From NCBI RefSeq assembly GCF_018130545.1, contig NZ_JAFCKF010000001.1, positions 744,001 to 808,000 of the forward strand: a DNA stretch of 64,000 nt. The letters are read 5' to 3'. How positions within the stretch are numbered: position 1 is the first letter of the stretch; each line of letters starts with the position of its first letter. The stretch is from Bradyrhizobium tropiciagri. Lineage in GTDB: Bacteria > Pseudomonadota > Alphaproteobacteria > Rhizobiales > Xanthobacteraceae. The notes beneath the pieces were generated by a model. That model saw nothing but the letters and a program-made list of their open reading frames with translations, was not told the DNA's origin and did no database searches. This document shows positions 1 through 9,762 of this stretch, one piece after another. The translations under genes and the position numbers were made by a program.

Positions 1-727
1 CGACCGGCGGCTCGGCGAGGATCGACTGCGGCGGTGCCACGATCTCGAACTTGTCCGCGCCGAATTCACGCAGCGCCAGGAAGGCCTCGTTCTCCCACGC
101 CAGCAGCACGTCGCCGACGCCGCGCTCGACGAAGGTCACGGTCGAGCCGCGCGCGCCGGTGTCGAGCACCGGAACGTTCTGGTAGAGGTCGGCGACGAAT
201 TTCTTCGCCTTGTCGGCTGAACCGAACTTCTTCTGCGCGTAGCCCCAGGCCGCGAGGTAATTCCAGCGCGCGCCACCCGAGGTCTTCGGGTTCGGCGTGA
301 TCACCGCGACGCCGGGCTTGATCAGATCGTCCCAATCCTTGATGCCCTTCGGATTGCCCTTGCGTACCAGGAACACGATGGTCGAGGTGTAGGGTGAGGA
401 ATTGAGCGCAAGGCGCTTCTGCCAGTCCGCGGCAATCAGACCCTTGCCGGCGATCGCGTCGATGTCATAGGCCAGCGCCAGCGTGACGACATCGGCCTGC
501 AATCCGTCGATCACCGAACGCGCCTGCGAGCCCGAACCGCCATGTGACTGCTTGATCTCGACGCTCTTGCCGGTGTCCTTCTGATAGGCCGCCGCGAATG
601 CCTTGTTGAAATCGACATAGAGCTCGCGCGTCGGATCGTAGGACACGTTGAGCAGCGAAATGTCAGCCGCGAAGGCCGAGCTCGCCCACAACAATCCCAC
701 GACCAGCGGCAGCAAACGACGGATCAT
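1..727 (-). CDS. Sulfate ABC transporter substrate-binding protein (C-terminus off window)
   Basis: Periplasmic binding protein that captures sulfate (or thiosulfate) for an ABC importer. About 242 residues are visible; the family is usually about 340, so the C-terminal third lies off the window edge. The N-terminus has a signal peptide (about residues 1-21, ending ASSAFA), followed by the family sequence SYDPTRELY and the conserved [15 protein letters not shown]-type anion-binding region. The ATG at 727 is the only start that gives a full signal peptide. It lies downstream of cysH on the same strand with about 200 bp between, so it may have its own promoter. The fold is secure; sulfate versus thiosulfate specificity is not. 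Confidence 0.93.
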   Translation of the reverse strand, partial: MIRRLLPLVVGLLWASSAFAADISLLNVSYDPTRELYVDFNKAFAAAYQKDTGKSVEIKQSHGGSGSQARSVIDGLQADVVTLALAYDIDAIAGKGLIAADWQKRLALNSSPYTSTIVFLVRKGNPKGIKDWDDLIKPGVAVITPNPKTSGGARWNYLAAWGYAQKKFGSADKAKKFVADLYQNVPVLDTGARGSTVTFVERGVGDVLLAWENEAFLALREFGADKFEIVAPPQSILAEPPV

Positions 728-925
728 TTCGGTCTCCATTCAACCTGAGAATGTCAGGGAACACGTCAGACATAACTCACGGTGAAGTGGCCTGAAGTCA
801 ACGAAACCGGTTTTCTTTGTTTTCAGCGGCGCAGCGCGCTTGTGCTACGAAGCCGCCGCGCCGCGAAGGCTTTGTCACGTCGCCAAATTGCGATGACTAT
901 CATCGCGCCTTGGCCGGATCGCGCT
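728..925. other. Intergenic region cysH-sbp with a short perfect hairpin
   Basis: No convincing gene here. GCGATGA/TCATCGC form a 7-bp perfect stem with a 3-nt loop at 890-906, just past the cysH stop on the minus strand. There is no U-run, so it is not a classical terminator; it could stabilise the cysH mRNA end or act as an operator. The rest is probably promoter and leader of the sulfate-binding protein gene. Confidence 0.4.
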
Positions 926-1657
926 CTACGACATCTTCATTGTGTGGATGCCGCACTCCGTCTTCGCGCGGCCACGCCAGCGGCCGTCGCGGGCATCCTC
1001 GCCGGCAGCAGCCCGGCTCGAGCAAGGCATACACCCGACCGACTGATATCCCGATGCGACAAGAGGATGCGGCGGCAGCTTGCCGAGCGCGTAGATCGCC
1101 TCGATCTCCTCGCGCGAGACATTGGCGAACGGATTGAATTTCAGCCTGGCGCCGTCGTCCTCGACGACGGGAATGTCGGCACGGGCACCGCCCTGGAATC
1201 GCTTGCGGCCGTTGATCCAGCCCGCGAACGGCTTCAGTGCGCGCGCCAGCGGCTCGACCTTGCGGATCCGGCAGCAAGCGTCGGGATCGCTGAACCACAA
1301 TTCGCGATCCGGATCGAGACGCGCCAGCGCCTGTTCGTCGGGCTTGATCGAGCGCACATCGGTGAGTCCGAGCGTCTTGATCAGCGTGTCGCGATAGGCC
1401 AGCGTCTCCTCGAACAGCCAGCCGGTGTCGAGGAAGACCACCGGGATCGCTGGATCGACATCCGCCATCACCTTGAGCAGCGCGGCAGATTCAGTGCCGA
1501 ACGACGACACCAGCGCCAAGCGCTCGCGTCCGACCGCCTCGAGCGCCGCCGCGATCACCTCGGCGGGCGATGCGGTGCGCAGCGCGCGATCAAGCGCATT
1601 GGCGGACGGCAATCCGCTTGCCTGCGCAGGCGCGAGCTCTGATGCAAGCGTGCTCAC
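926..1657 (-). CDS. cysH: Adenylyl-sulfate (APS) reductase, CysH family
   Basis: Reduces activated sulfate to sulfite in the cytoplasm, using thioredoxin. The 243-aa protein has the PAPS-reductase fold (SSFGTESAALLKV near residue 50) and ends with the catalytic ECGIH motif. It also has the paired cysteines DACCRIRKVEPL and, later, VGCMPCSS. This CC...CxxC set is known from the [4Fe-4S] APS-reductase type, so APS is the probable substrate rather than PAPS. Its ATG overlaps the TGA of the upstream DUF934 gene by four bases, showing translational coupling. Ten residues follow the ECGIH Cys, slightly more than usual. Confidence 0.95.
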   Translation of the reverse strand: MSTLASELAPAQASGLPSANALDRALRTASPAEVIAAALEAVGRERLALVSSFGTESAALLKVMADVDPAIPVVFLDTGWLFEETLAYRDTLIKTLGLTDVRSIKPDEQALARLDPDRELWFSDPDACCRIRKVEPLARALKPFAGWINGRKRFQGGARADIPVVEDDGARLKFNPFANVSREEIEAIYALGKLPPHPLVASGYQSVGCMPCSSRAAAGEDARDGRWRGRAKTECGIHTMKMS

Positions 1658-2169
1658 TGGCCGGCACTCTCCGAGTGGCGCAGCTGCATGCGGCGGTTGA
1701 GTGCGGTGACGCGGCCGTCGCCGGTCGGCTGGTAGAACACCGAATAGCGCTTCATGGTCGCGGCGAACGCATCGGCGTCGGCATCCTTTTTCACCTCGAA
1801 GGCATCGAAGCCTGCGCGGGTCATGAACACGAACTGGTCGCGCAGGATCTGCCCGGTGGCGCGCAGCTCGCCGTCATAGCCGTAGCGCTCGCGCAGCAGG
1901 CGCGCCTGGCTGTAGGCGCGGCCGTCGCGGAAGGTCGGAAACACCAGCGCGACCGAGGCGACACGATCGAGATGCGGCACCAGATCGTCGAGATTGCGGT
2001 TATTCGGCCAGATCACGCCGACCTTGCCGGTGCGGCGCAGCAGCGCCTCCGGATCGGCGAGAAAGCGCTCAGCCGTGACCAGCACCGCGCCATCGCCCGG
2101 CAGCTCGGCGCCGTCGGCGACATGCACGAACAGATCGGTGGTCAGTCTTCCCTGCTTAACGAGTGGCAT
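1654..2169 (-). CDS. DUF934 family protein of sulfite-reductase operons
   Basis: A 171-aa cytoplasmic protein starting MPLVKQGRLTTDLFVHV, matching the DUF934 family regularly found between sulfite reductase and cysH in proteobacteria. No catalytic motif or membrane segment is visible. The sequence WPNNRNLDDLVPHLDRVASVALVFPTFRDGRAYS is the typical conserved core. It overlaps cysI by 14 nt and cysH by 4 nt, so it is part of the operon. The biochemical role is unknown; an accessory role in sulfite reduction, such as electron delivery to CysI, is inferred from context only. Confidence 0.88.
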   Translation of the reverse strand: MPLVKQGRLTTDLFVHVADGAELPGDGAVLVTAERFLADPEALLRRTGKVGVIWPNNRNLDDLVPHLDRVASVALVFPTFRDGRAYSQARLLRERYGYDGELRATGQILRDQFVFMTRAGFDAFEVKKDADADAFAATMKRYSVFYQPTGDGRVTALNRRMQLRHSESAGQ

Positions 2170-3811
2170 AGACGCGCTCCCTGATAGGCTCGACGCCCAG
2201 ACGCTTCACCGTGTCGACGAACAATTCCTCGGGACGGTCGCGCAGCGCGAGATAAGCTTCGACAATGTCTTCGATCACGTCGGCGACTTCCGCATAGGGA
2301 ACGGCCGGGCCGATCAAGGTGCCCAACTGCGCGTTCTCGTCGGCGCGGCCGCCGATCGTGATCTGGTAGAATTCCTCACCGTTCTTCTCGACGCCGAGAA
2401 TGCCGATGTGGCCGACATGGTGATGGCCGCAGGCGTTGATGCAGCCGGAAATGTTGATGTGCAGCCGGCCGATCAGGTCGGCGGTGTCGTGGTTGGCGAA
2501 GCGGCGCGTCAGCTCCTGCGCGATCGGGATCGAGCGCGCATTGGCGAGCGAGCAGTAGTCGAGCCCCGGGCAGGCGATGATGTCGGTGACCAGGTTGACG
2601 TTCGGCGTCGCAAGGCCGAGCCGGTCGAGCGCCTTGAACAGGGCCGGCAGGTCGCGCTTGGCGACGTGCGGCAGCGCCAGGTTCTGCTCGTGACCGACGC
2701 GGATCTCGCCGAACGAATATTTGTCGGCGAGATCGGCGACCGCGTCCATCTGCTCGGCGCTGGCGTCGCCGGGCGGGCCACCGACCGGCTTCAGCGACAG
2801 CGTCACGATAGAATAGCCCTGCACCTTGTGCGCCGACACCGAGTTCTTGCGCCAGCGCTCGAACAGCGGATCATGCGCGGCCTGCTTCAGCTCGTCCGGC
2901 ATGTGCGGCAGCTTTTCGTAGGCCGGATAGGAGAAGCGCGAGCGGACCTCCTCGATGGCGGTGTGATCGAGCGTCAGCCCGACATCGCCCATCGCCTTCC
3001 ACTCCTCGTCGACTTCCTTGGCGAACTTCTCGATGCCGAGCTCGTGTACCAGGATCTTGATGCGCGCCTTGTAGATGTTGTCGCGGCGGCCGTACTGGTT
3101 GTAGACCCGCAGGATCGCCTCGATATAGCTGAGGATATCGCGACCGGGCACGAACGGCTTGATTGTCTTGGCGATGAACGGGGTGCGGCCGAGGCCGCCA
3201 CCGACCAGCACTTCGAAGCCGGTCTCGCCGTCGGCATTCTTGTGCAGCCGCAGCCCGATATCGTGGATCTTGATCGCCGCGCGGTCGTGTTCGGCGGCGG
3301 TGATCGCGATCTTGAACTTGCGCGGCAGGAACGAGAATTCCGGGTGCAGCGTGGTGTGCTGGCGGATCAGCTCCGACCAGATCCGCGGATCCTCGATCTC
3401 GCCCGGCGCGACGCCGGCCCACTGGTCCGAGGTGACGTTGCGCATGTTGTTGCCGGAGGTCTGCATCGCGTGGATGCCGACCTCGGCGAGATCGGCCAGC
3501 GCGTCCGGCAGCTCGGCGAGCTTGATCCAGTTGAACTGGATGTTCTGCCGGGTCGTGAAGTGGCCATAGCCGCGGTCGTAGCGGCGCGCGACATGGGCGA
3601 AGCGACGCAGCTGCTTCGACGACAGCGTGCCGTAGGGGATCGCGACGCGGAACATGTAGGCGTGGAGCTGCAAATACACGCCGTTCTGCAAGCGCAGGAT
3701 CTTGAATTCGTCCTCGGTGAGCTCGCCGGAGAGGCGCCGCTTCACCTGGTCGCGGAATTCCGAAACACGCTCGTTGATCAGCGTGCGGTCGAGTTCGTCA
3801 TAAGCATACAT
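2156..3811 (-). CDS. cysI: Nitrite/sulfite reductase hemoprotein (assimilatory sulfite reductase)
   Basis: A 551-aa siroheme/[4Fe-4S] enzyme carrying out six-electron reduction of sulfite to sulfide. The two half-domains are visible, with the cluster ligands in CPGLDYCSLANARS (about residue 410) and NISGCINACGHHHVGHIG (about 455). The TTRQNIQFNW sequence near residue 105 is conserved in the family. No cysJ flavoprotein is adjacent, so electrons probably come from ferredoxin or an accessory protein. The neighbours cysG (siroheme), DUF2849, DUF934 and cysH favour sulfite over nitrite as substrate. Nitrite activity cannot be excluded from sequence alone. Confidence 0.93.
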   Translation of the reverse strand: MYAYDELDRTLINERVSEFRDQVKRRLSGELTEDEFKILRLQNGVYLQLHAYMFRVAIPYGTLSSKQLRRFAHVARRYDRGYGHFTTRQNIQFNWIKLAELPDALADLAEVGIHAMQTSGNNMRNVTSDQWAGVAPGEIEDPRIWSELIRQHTTLHPEFSFLPRKFKIAITAAEHDRAAIKIHDIGLRLHKNADGETGFEVLVGGGLGRTPFIAKTIKPFVPGRDILSYIEAILRVYNQYGRRDNIYKARIKILVHELGIEKFAKEVDEEWKAMGDVGLTLDHTAIEEVRSRFSYPAYEKLPHMPDELKQAAHDPLFERWRKNSVSAHKVQGYSIVTLSLKPVGGPPGDASAEQMDAVADLADKYSFGEIRVGHEQNLALPHVAKRDLPALFKALDRLGLATPNVNLVTDIIACPGLDYCSLANARSIPIAQELTRRFANHDTADLIGRLHINISGCINACGHHHVGHIGILGVEKNGEEFYQITIGGRADENAQLGTLIGPAVPYAEVADVIEDIVEAYLALRDRPEELFVDTVKRLGVEPIRERVYATR

Positions 3812-3838
3812 GTTCGATGAGCCTTACGCCGGCGCGCC

Positions 3839-4156
3839 TTACGCGGGGACCTGGAGATCGATGGTGACGCCCTTGGCGCGGATATGTTCGCGAAGGTTGC
3901 CGGGCTTGACCTTGCCGCCATCCTTGAGCTCGACCGGCGCTATATAGGGGCCGACCGCGCCGACATCGTCGGCGGTGGCTTCGGCCAGCAACGCGCGCGC
4001 ATCGTCGGAAGTGCTGACGACGGCGGAGTCGGCGAGTTCGGTGGACCAGCCTTGCTTGGCGGTGCGGTAGACGACGGCGCCATCCCAGGTGCGGTTGGCG
4101 GTCACCACCGAGGGGCCCGTGATCTTGATTTTCTTCTGTTCGAGCGGAGAGGTCAT
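3839..4156 (-). CDS. DUF2849 family protein, sulfite-reductase operon
   Basis: A 105-aa cytoplasmic protein starting MTSPLEQKKIKITGPSVV. I chose this ATG because it overlaps the TGA of cysG by four bases; a longer frame upstream lies wholly inside cysG. It matches DUF2849, a small family seen almost only between cysG and cysI in Alphaproteobacteria. No cysteine or metal motif is visible. A gap of 27 nt separates it from cysI. Function unknown; an accessory role in sulfite reduction is an inference from position. Confidence 0.87.
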   Translation of the reverse strand: MTSPLEQKKIKITGPSVVTANRTWDGAVVYRTAKQGWSTELADSAVVSTSDDARALLAEATADDVGAVGPYIAPVELKDGGKVKPGNLREHIRAKGVTIDLQVPA

Positions 4157-5604
4157 TCGGCAGCTTTCAGCAGTTCGGAGAACATCTGGTTGGAGAACAG
4201 TTGGGTGACGTTGGATCGGCTCCACGGCGCGGAATGCGCGACCACGTCGCCAATGATGAGCACGGCGGGACCGCCATCGACCTGTTTGACGAGCTCGGGC
4301 AATCGCGCCAGCGTGCCGACCACAGCCTTGGCGTCCGGCCGGGTCACGCGCGCGAACACGCCAACCGGCGTCTCCGGCGAGCGGCCCGCGGCCAGCATGC
4401 CTTCGCGGATCGCGGGCGCAGCCGTCATGCCCATGTAGACGACGACGGTCATCTTCTTGTCTGTGAGCACCGACCAGTCGACCACCTCGGCATCGCGCGC
4501 CTTGTGCGCGGTCAGGAAGGTGATGCGCAGCGCCTCGTGGCGGAAGGTCAGCGGCACCTCGAACTGGGCAGCCGCGCCGAGACCGGCCGAGACGCCGGGA
4601 ATAATGGAGTAAGCGACGCCGGCGTCACGCAGCGCCTCGATCTCCTCGCCGCCGCGGCCGAAGATAAAGGGATCGCCGCCCTTCAGCCGCACCGCACGCT
4701 GGCCCGACTGCGCGGCCTCGATCATCAATGCATTGATCGCGTCCTGGCCAATGCCGGGCTTGCCGACGCGGCGGCCGACCGGGATGCGCGCGGCATCGCG
4801 GCGGATACGGTCGAGAATTTCTGTCGATACCAATTCGTCATAGAACACCACGTCGGCATCCTGCAGCGCGCGCAGTGCCTTCACGGTGAGCAAATCCGGA
4901 TCGCCGGGACCGGCGCCGACCAGCGTCACATGACCAACAGCCTTGCCTTCCGCGCTTGCGCCAGCGAAGGCAGCGGGATCGGTGATCGCGTTCAACGCCT
5001 GCTCGGCCTCGTCGTTGCGGCCGGCCAGCACCAGCGCGCCGATCGGGCCATCGACGATGCGCTCCCAGAAGCGGCGGCGCAGCGGAAACTCGTCGATGCG
5101 CGCATGCATCGATTTACGGAAGCGCCCGATGAAACCGGCGAGATCGCCGATCCGTGCCGGCAGCACCGCCTCGATCTTCTCGCGGATGCGGCGCGCCACC
5201 ACCGGCGACGTGCCGCCGGTGCCGACCGCGACCACGACATCGCCGCGATCGACGATCGCCGGCATGATGAAGGTGGAGTGCACCAGATCGTCCATCACGT
5301 TGACCGGCAGGCCAATCGCCTTGGCACGCACCGACATCGCGACGCCGATGTCACCGGCGCCGGCGCAGAGCACGGCAATGACATCGGAGAGATCGGCTGC
5401 GAGCGGATCGCCGTCGGCGCGCTCGATGCGCGCGGCGTCCTCGGCCGCGATGCCGGCAAGCTCATGATCACCGTCGGTCGCGTACCAGCGCACAGCGGCG
5501 CCAGCGGCTGCGAGCAGCCGCAATTTCGCGCGCACCAGCTCGCCCGCTCCAACGAGCAGCACCTTGCCGCTTTGCAGATCCAGAAACACCGGCAGATATC
5601 GCAT
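4153..5604 (-). CDS. cysG: Siroheme synthase (precorrin-2 dehydrogenase/ferrochelatase and uroporphyrinogen-III methyltransferase)
   Basis: A 483-aa bifunctional enzyme making siroheme for CysI. Residues 1-210 are the NAD-dependent dehydrogenase/ferrochelatase half, with LVGAGELVRAKLRLL near residue 17 as the nucleotide-binding site. Residues about 220-470 are the SAM-dependent uroporphyrinogen-III C-methyltransferase, with VTLVGAGPGDPDLLTVKA and the family sequence RLKGGDPFIFGRGGEE. It is the first gene of the minus-strand cys operon and faces cysD across a 142-bp AT-rich region. The length matches fused CysG. Confidence 0.95.
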   Translation of the reverse strand: MRYLPVFLDLQSGKVLLVGAGELVRAKLRLLAAAGAAVRWYATDGDHELAGIAAEDAARIERADGDPLAADLSDVIAVLCAGAGDIGVAMSVRAKAIGLPVNVMDDLVHSTFIMPAIVDRGDVVVAVGTGGTSPVVARRIREKIEAVLPARIGDLAGFIGRFRKSMHARIDEFPLRRRFWERIVDGPIGALVLAGRNDEAEQALNAITDPAAFAGASAEGKAVGHVTLVGAGPGDPDLLTVKALRALQDADVVFYDELVSTEILDRIRRDAARIPVGRRVGKPGIGQDAINALMIEAAQSGQRAVRLKGGDPFIFGRGGEEIEALRDAGVAYSIIPGVSAGLGAAAQFEVPLTFRHEALRITFLTAHKARDAEVVDWSVLTDKKMTVVVYMGMTAAPAIREGMLAAGRSPETPVGVFARVTRPDAKAVVGTLARLPELVKQVDGGPAVLIIGDVVAHSAPWSRSNVTQLFSNQMFSELLKAAE

Positions 5605-5746
5605 CAGACACTCGCTTCCCCAATTTGGGGGTTGACTGAAATTATTTTCTATTTATCTCTCGATCAAGCCCAGCAAAGAGAAAATTATTTCTTCTCTATT
5701 GCAGCGCAACTTTAGAATTTTCAACTCCACAGGCCAAGGCCAAGAG
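5605..5746. promoter_or_regulatory. Divergent cysG / cysD control region with palindromes
   Basis: An AT-rich 142-bp spacer between divergent sulfur genes. CCCCAATTTGGGG (5618-5630) is an odd-centred perfect palindrome 14 nt before the cysG start. GAAATTATTTTC (5638-5649) and AGAGAA...TTCTCT around AAATTATTTC (5677-5697) are two related near-palindromes 28 bp apart. Such paired sites would fit a repressor or a LysR-type CysB-like regulator acting on both directions. Which protein binds is not visible here. Confidence 0.55.
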
Positions 5747-6646
5747 ATGCATCTTCTCGACAACGAATCCGTCGCCGCCAGGACGCGGTCCGCAGCCCTC
5801 AGCAATGCATCTTCCGTGCCGGGGATTCCGGCCAATCAGGCCCCTCCGTCGATGGATCATCTCGACGAGCTGGAGGCCCAGAGCATCTACATCCTGCGCG
5901 AGGCGTTCGCCCGGCTGAAGAAGCTCGCGCTGCTGTGGTCGCTCGGCAAAGATTCCAACGTGATGATCTGGCTGGCGCGCAAGGCGTTCTTCGGTCGCGT
6001 CCCGTTCCCGGCGCTGCATGTCGACACCGGCAAGAAGTTTCCGGAGATGTACGCGTTCCGCGACCGCTTCGGAAAGGAATGGGACCTCGACCTGCGCGTC
6101 GAGCCCTGCCCGCCGATCGACGCGGTTGACCCCACGCTGCCGCCGGCTGCACGTTCGGCCGCCCGCAAGACCGAAGGTTTGAAGTGGGCGCTCAACAAAT
6201 ACGGCTTTGACGGACTGATCGCCGGCATCCGCCGTGACGAAGAGGCGACCCGCGCCAAGGAGCGCGTGTTCTCGCCGCGCGGCACCGAAGGCGGATGGGA
6301 TGTCCGCGACCAGCCGCCGGAATTCTGGGACCAGTTCAACGCCTCGCCGCCGCAGGGCGCGCATCTGCGCATCCATCCGATCCTGCATTGGACCGAGGCC
6401 GACATCTGGGCCTACACCAAGCGCGAAGGCATTCCGATCATCCCGCTCTATCTCGCCAAGGACGGCAAGCGCTACCGCTCGCTGGGCGATCAGGACATTA
6501 CCAACCCGGTCGCCTCGACCGCCTCCAACATCGACGAGATCCTCGCCGAACTCGACGCCACCAAGATCCCGGAGCGCGCCGGTCGGGCGCTCGACCACGA
6601 GACCGAGGATGCGTTCGAGCGGCTGCGTGTCGCCGGCTATCTCTGA
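5747..6646 (+). CDS. cysD: Sulfate adenylyltransferase subunit 2
   Basis: Catalytic subunit of ATP sulfurylase, making APS from ATP and sulfate with the GTPase subunit CysN. I place the start at the [11 protein letters not shown] (299 aa), which follows AAGGCCAAGAG and matches the usual length of about 300. An earlier ATG at 5699 would add 16 residues with no ribosome site. The PP-loop [11 protein letters not shown] lies near residues 64-74. [16 protein letters not shown] and the C-terminal [11 protein letters not shown] are typical of CysD. A 49-nt gap leads to cysNC. Confidence 0.94.
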   Translation: MHLLDNESVAARTRSAALSNASSVPGIPANQAPPSMDHLDELEAQSIYILREAFARLKKLALLWSLGKDSNVMIWLARKAFFGRVPFPALHVDTGKKFPEMYAFRDRFGKEWDLDLRVEPCPPIDAVDPTLPPAARSAARKTEGLKWALNKYGFDGLIAGIRRDEEATRAKERVFSPRGTEGGWDVRDQPPEFWDQFNASPPQGAHLRIHPILHWTEADIWAYTKREGIPIIPLYLAKDGKRYRSLGDQDITNPVASTASNIDEILAELDATKIPERAGRALDHETEDAFERLRVAGYL

Positions 6647-6695
6647 TCACCACCCGAAGCAAAAGTTGGCTTTCCCACTCGTTGCGAGCGTTCCG

Positions 6696-8615
6696 ATGAA
6701 CATGATCCTTCCCACCGCCTCGATCTCGGCAACGCCCAACGGCACGACGCGGCCGCAGGTGCGCATCGTCATCGTCGGCCATGTCGATCACGGCAAGTCG
6801 ACGCTGGTCGGACGCCTGCTGCATGAGACCGGCAGCCTGCCGGACGGCAAGCTGGAGATGCTGAAGGCGGTGAGCGCGCGGCGCGGCATGCCGTTCGAGT
6901 GGTCGTTCCTGCTCGACGCGCTGCAGACCGAGCGCGACCAGGGCATTACCATCGACACCACCCAGATCCGCTTCCGCACCCGCTCGCGCGACGTCGTGCT
7001 GATCGACGCACCCGGCCACGCCGAGTTCTTGCGCAACATGATCACCGGCGCCTCGCAGGCCGACGGCGCGGTCTTGATCATCGACGCGCTGGAAGGCGTG
7101 CGCGACCAGACCCGCCGCCACGGCTATCTCTTGCATCTGCTCGGCGTGAAGCAGGTCGCGATCGTCGTCAACAAGATGGACCGCGTCGATTTCAGCGCCG
7201 ACCGCTTCAAGGAGATCAGCGACGAGATTTCGGCGCATCTGATCGGCCTCGGCGTGACGCCGACCGCGGTGATCCCGATCTCGGCGCGCGACGGCGATGG
7301 CGTTGCCGAGCGCACGCCGCGGATCGACTGGTACAAGGGCGCGACCGTGGTCGAGGCGCTCGATGCGCTGGAGCCGGCCCGCCCGCTGGTGGAGCTGCCG
7401 CTGCGGCTGCCGGTGCAGGCGATCTACAAATTCGACGACCGCCGCATCGTGGCGGGCCGCATCGAGTCCGGCAGCCTGAAGGCCGGCGACGAGATCGTCA
7501 TCATGCCGACCGGCAAGATCGCCAGGATCAAGACGGTCGAGAGCTGGCCGGTGACGCCGCTGCACGGCCCGCACGGCGCCGGGCGCTCGGTCGGCATTAC
7601 GCTCGACCGCGAATTGTTCCTCGAGCGCGGCGACATCATCGGACACTCCGGGCAGAGCCCGCGCGACACCCGCCGCATCCGCGCGCGGATCTTCTGGCTG
7701 CACGACAAGCCGCTGACCAAGGGCGAGCAGATCCTGATCCGGCTCGGCACCAAGGAAAGCCGCGCCACCGTGGTCGCGATCGAAAAGGCGGTCGACCCCG
7801 GCGCACTGTCCAACGAAGAGAACAGCGCGATCGCGCGCAACCATGTCGGCGAGATCGACATTTCGCTGGCGCAACCGGTCGCGACCGATCCCTACACCAA
7901 CAATCCGCGCACCGGCCGCCTGGTGATCGAGGTCAACGGCCGCATCGCCGGCGGCGGCCTCGTGCTGTCGGTCGACGCCGGTCGGCCCGCGGTGCCGGTC
8001 GATATCGTGCCGGTGGAATCTGCGCTGCGCCCGGATGAACGCTCGGCGCGCTACCATCACAACGGCGCGGTGATCTGGCTGACCGGCCTGCCCGGCTCGG
8101 GCAAGTCGACTTTGGCTCGCGCGCTGGAACGGCGCCTGTTCGGCAATGGCGGCTCGCCGATCCTGCTCGATGGCGACACCGTCCGCGCCGGGCTGAACAG
8201 CGATCTCGGCTTCTCGCCGCAGGATCGTGCTGAAAATATCCGCCGCCTCGCCGAGGTCGCGACCCATCTGGCACGCAACGGCCATATCGCGATCGTCGCC
8301 GCGGTGTCGCCGTCGGCTGCCGACCGTGCCGCCGCCCGCCGCATCGCCGACAACGCGTTCCGCGAAGTCTATGTCGCGACGCCTGCCGAGGTCTGCGAGA
8401 CCCGCGATCCCAAGGGCCATTACGCCAAGGCCCGCTCCGGCGGACTGCCGTCCTTCACCGGCATCACCAACGACTACCAGCCGCCGACCGGCAACGAACT
8501 GACCATCGACACCTCGAACCGCTCGGTGACTGAAGCCACCGACGAGATCGAGCGGATGCTGACCACCACCGGCATCCTGTTCGACGAGCTGACCGACCTC
8601 GCGGCGAATATCTGA
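6696..8615 (+). CDS. cysNC: Fused sulfate adenylyltransferase subunit 1 / adenylylsulfate kinase
   Basis: A 639-aa bifunctional protein of the NodQ/CysNC type. The N-terminal EF-Tu-like GTPase has [13 protein letters not shown] (about residues 28-40), [17 protein letters not shown] and NKMDRVDF, and drives ATP sulfurylase. The C-terminal APS kinase has Walker [15 protein letters not shown] (about residue 463) and [18 protein letters not shown], making PAPS. A longer upstream frame exists, but the ATG at 6696 (MNMILPTAS) starts the real domain. It is odd that an APS kinase is present beside an APS-type CysH; PAPS here may serve sulfation or be an alternative route. Confidence 0.95.
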   Translation: MNMILPTASISATPNGTTRPQVRIVIVGHVDHGKSTLVGRLLHETGSLPDGKLEMLKAVSARRGMPFEWSFLLDALQTERDQGITIDTTQIRFRTRSRDVVLIDAPGHAEFLRNMITGASQADGAVLIIDALEGVRDQTRRHGYLLHLLGVKQVAIVVNKMDRVDFSADRFKEISDEISAHLIGLGVTPTAVIPISARDGDGVAERTPRIDWYKGATVVEALDALEPARPLVELPLRLPVQAIYKFDDRRIVAGRIESGSLKAGDEIVIMPTGKIARIKTVESWPVTPLHGPHGAGRSVGITLDRELFLERGDIIGHSGQSPRDTRRIRARIFWLHDKPLTKGEQILIRLGTKESRATVVAIEKAVDPGALSNEENSAIARNHVGEIDISLAQPVATDPYTNNPRTGRLVIEVNGRIAGGGLVLSVDAGRPAVPVDIVPVESALRPDERSARYHHNGAVIWLTGLPGSGKSTLARALERRLFGNGGSPILLDGDTVRAGLNSDLGFSPQDRAENIRRLAEVATHLARNGHIAIVAAVSPSAADRAAARRIADNAFREVYVATPAEVCETRDPKGHYAKARSGGLPSFTGITNDYQPPTGNELTIDTSNRSVTEATDEIERMLTTTGILFDELTDLAANI

Positions 8616-8626
8616 TCTTGCTCACC

Positions 8627-8732
8627 TGTCATCGCCCGGCTCCGACCGGGCGATCCGGTATTCCAGAGACAGCAGTTATTGAGCCGATGGGCCGCGGCGT
8701 ACTGGATGCCCCGCTTGAAGCGGGGCATGACA
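8627..8732. repeat. Dispersed palindromic repeat after cysNC
   Basis: Ends TGTCAT / ATGACA are inverted. Inside are two strong stems: CGCCCGG...CCGGGCG and GCCCCGCTTGAAGCGGGGC. It sits between the convergent ends of cysNC and the AraC gene, where it may also help terminate transcription. It resembles in layout the elements at 13475 and 17725. Confidence 0.65.
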
Positions 8733-8760
8733 GCAGAGTCACAACCGGTTCGATTGACGC

Positions 8761-9762
8761 CTATTCCGCCGCGCGTTGGCTTCCGATCGCGTGCCGCACC
8801 ATCCCCGGCGATCGCCCGGTGACACGCTTGAACGCGCGGCTGAAGGCTGCCTGCGACGCATAGCCAAGCCGCTGCGCGATCAGGTCGATCGGCTGCCGCT
8901 CATGCTCGATCCACTGCGTCGCGAGGCGCATGCGCAGTTCGGCAAGATAGCGCAGCGGCGATTGCCCGGTCATTGACTGGAAGCGTTCGGCAAACAACGA
9001 GCGCGAGCAGCCTGCTTCCGCGGCCAATTCGGCCACCGTCCAGTTGCGGCCGGGCGCGCGGTGCAGCGCGCCGATAGCGCGACCGAGCCGCGGATCACGC
9101 AACGCCTCGAACCAACCGACGGCATTGTCGCCGCCGCGTTCAACCCAGCCTCGCACGATCGACGCGGCGAGCACATCGGCGAGCCGCGCGGTGACACCGA
9201 CGGAGCCGGCCCGCGGCGTGCAGGTCTCTCGCTCCATCGCCTTCAGCATCGGTTCGATTTCCGGCTGGCGTGCCAGCAACGTGTCGGCCCGCATCACCTC
9301 CGGCATCAGCGCGATGAGCGGGCGCATGCCGCCAAGATCGAAATTCATGCAGGCGCTGAAGATCAGAACCGATTCGTCCTGCGGGCATCCTTCAGGGCAG
9401 GCCGATGTCACATCGACATTGCCGCAGAGCGTCTCGGTCTTGAAACGCTCGACGTCGCAACTCGGCTCGTCCGCGGCCGAGACGAGATCATGCGCGCCGC
9501 CGCGCGGCAGGAAGATCGCGTCACCGCATCCAAGCGGCAGCAACGTCGCATCGGCGTAGCGCAGCAGCGCCGTGCCATGGGCGACGAAGTGGAATTGTGC
9601 GCGGCCGTACGGCGTTTCAAAGCGTAACCCGAAGGGTGCCCTGGTCTGGAGCCGACGGTAGTAAACGCCCTCAAGCCTCATCCCGAGCAACAATTCGCTC
9701 ACCAGATCGACGGCGGCATCGGTCGGATCGGCGACAGGCGATTTGGACGATCGATCAAACAT
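8761..9762 (-). CDS. AraC family transcriptional regulator with cupin sensor domain
   Basis: A 333-aa regulator starting MFDRSSKSPVADP; the ATG at 9762 is preferred over an unlikely 38-residue extension. Residues about 15-190 are a cupin-type AraC-binding domain (PYGRAQFHFVAHG, GDAIFLPRGGAHDL). Residues about 225-325 hold two helix-turn-helix units (TVAELAAEAGCSRSLFAERF and IDLIAQRLGYASQAAFSRAFKRVTG). It is divergent from an MFS exporter gene, the common layout where such a protein activates the exporter. It has four cysteines between residues 118 and 145, possibly redox or metal responsive, but that is speculative. Confidence 0.92.
   Translation of the reverse strand: MFDRSSKSPVADPTDAAVDLVSELLLGMRLEGVYYRRLQTRAPFGLRFETPYGRAQFHFVAHGTALLRYADATLLPLGCGDAIFLPRGGAHDLVSAADEPSCDVERFKTETLCGNVDVTSACPEGCPQDESVLIFSACMNFDLGGMRPLIALMPEVMRADTLLARQPEIEPMLKAMERETCTPRAGSVGVTARLADVLAASIVRGWVERGGDNAVGWFEALRDPRLGRAIGALHRAPGRNWTVAELAAEAGCSRSLFAERFQSMTGQSPLRYLAELRMRLATQWIEHERQPIDLIAQRLGYASQAAFSRAFKRVTGRSPGMVRHAIGSQRAAE

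Noticed and set aside
1994-3820. 608-codon plus-strand open frame
   Set aside because: It is the antisense shadow of cysI, has no ribosome site and a composition unlike a real protein.
6498-8420. 640-codon minus-strand frame opposite cysNC
   Set aside because: Shadow of the well-supported cysNC gene; no domain recognised.
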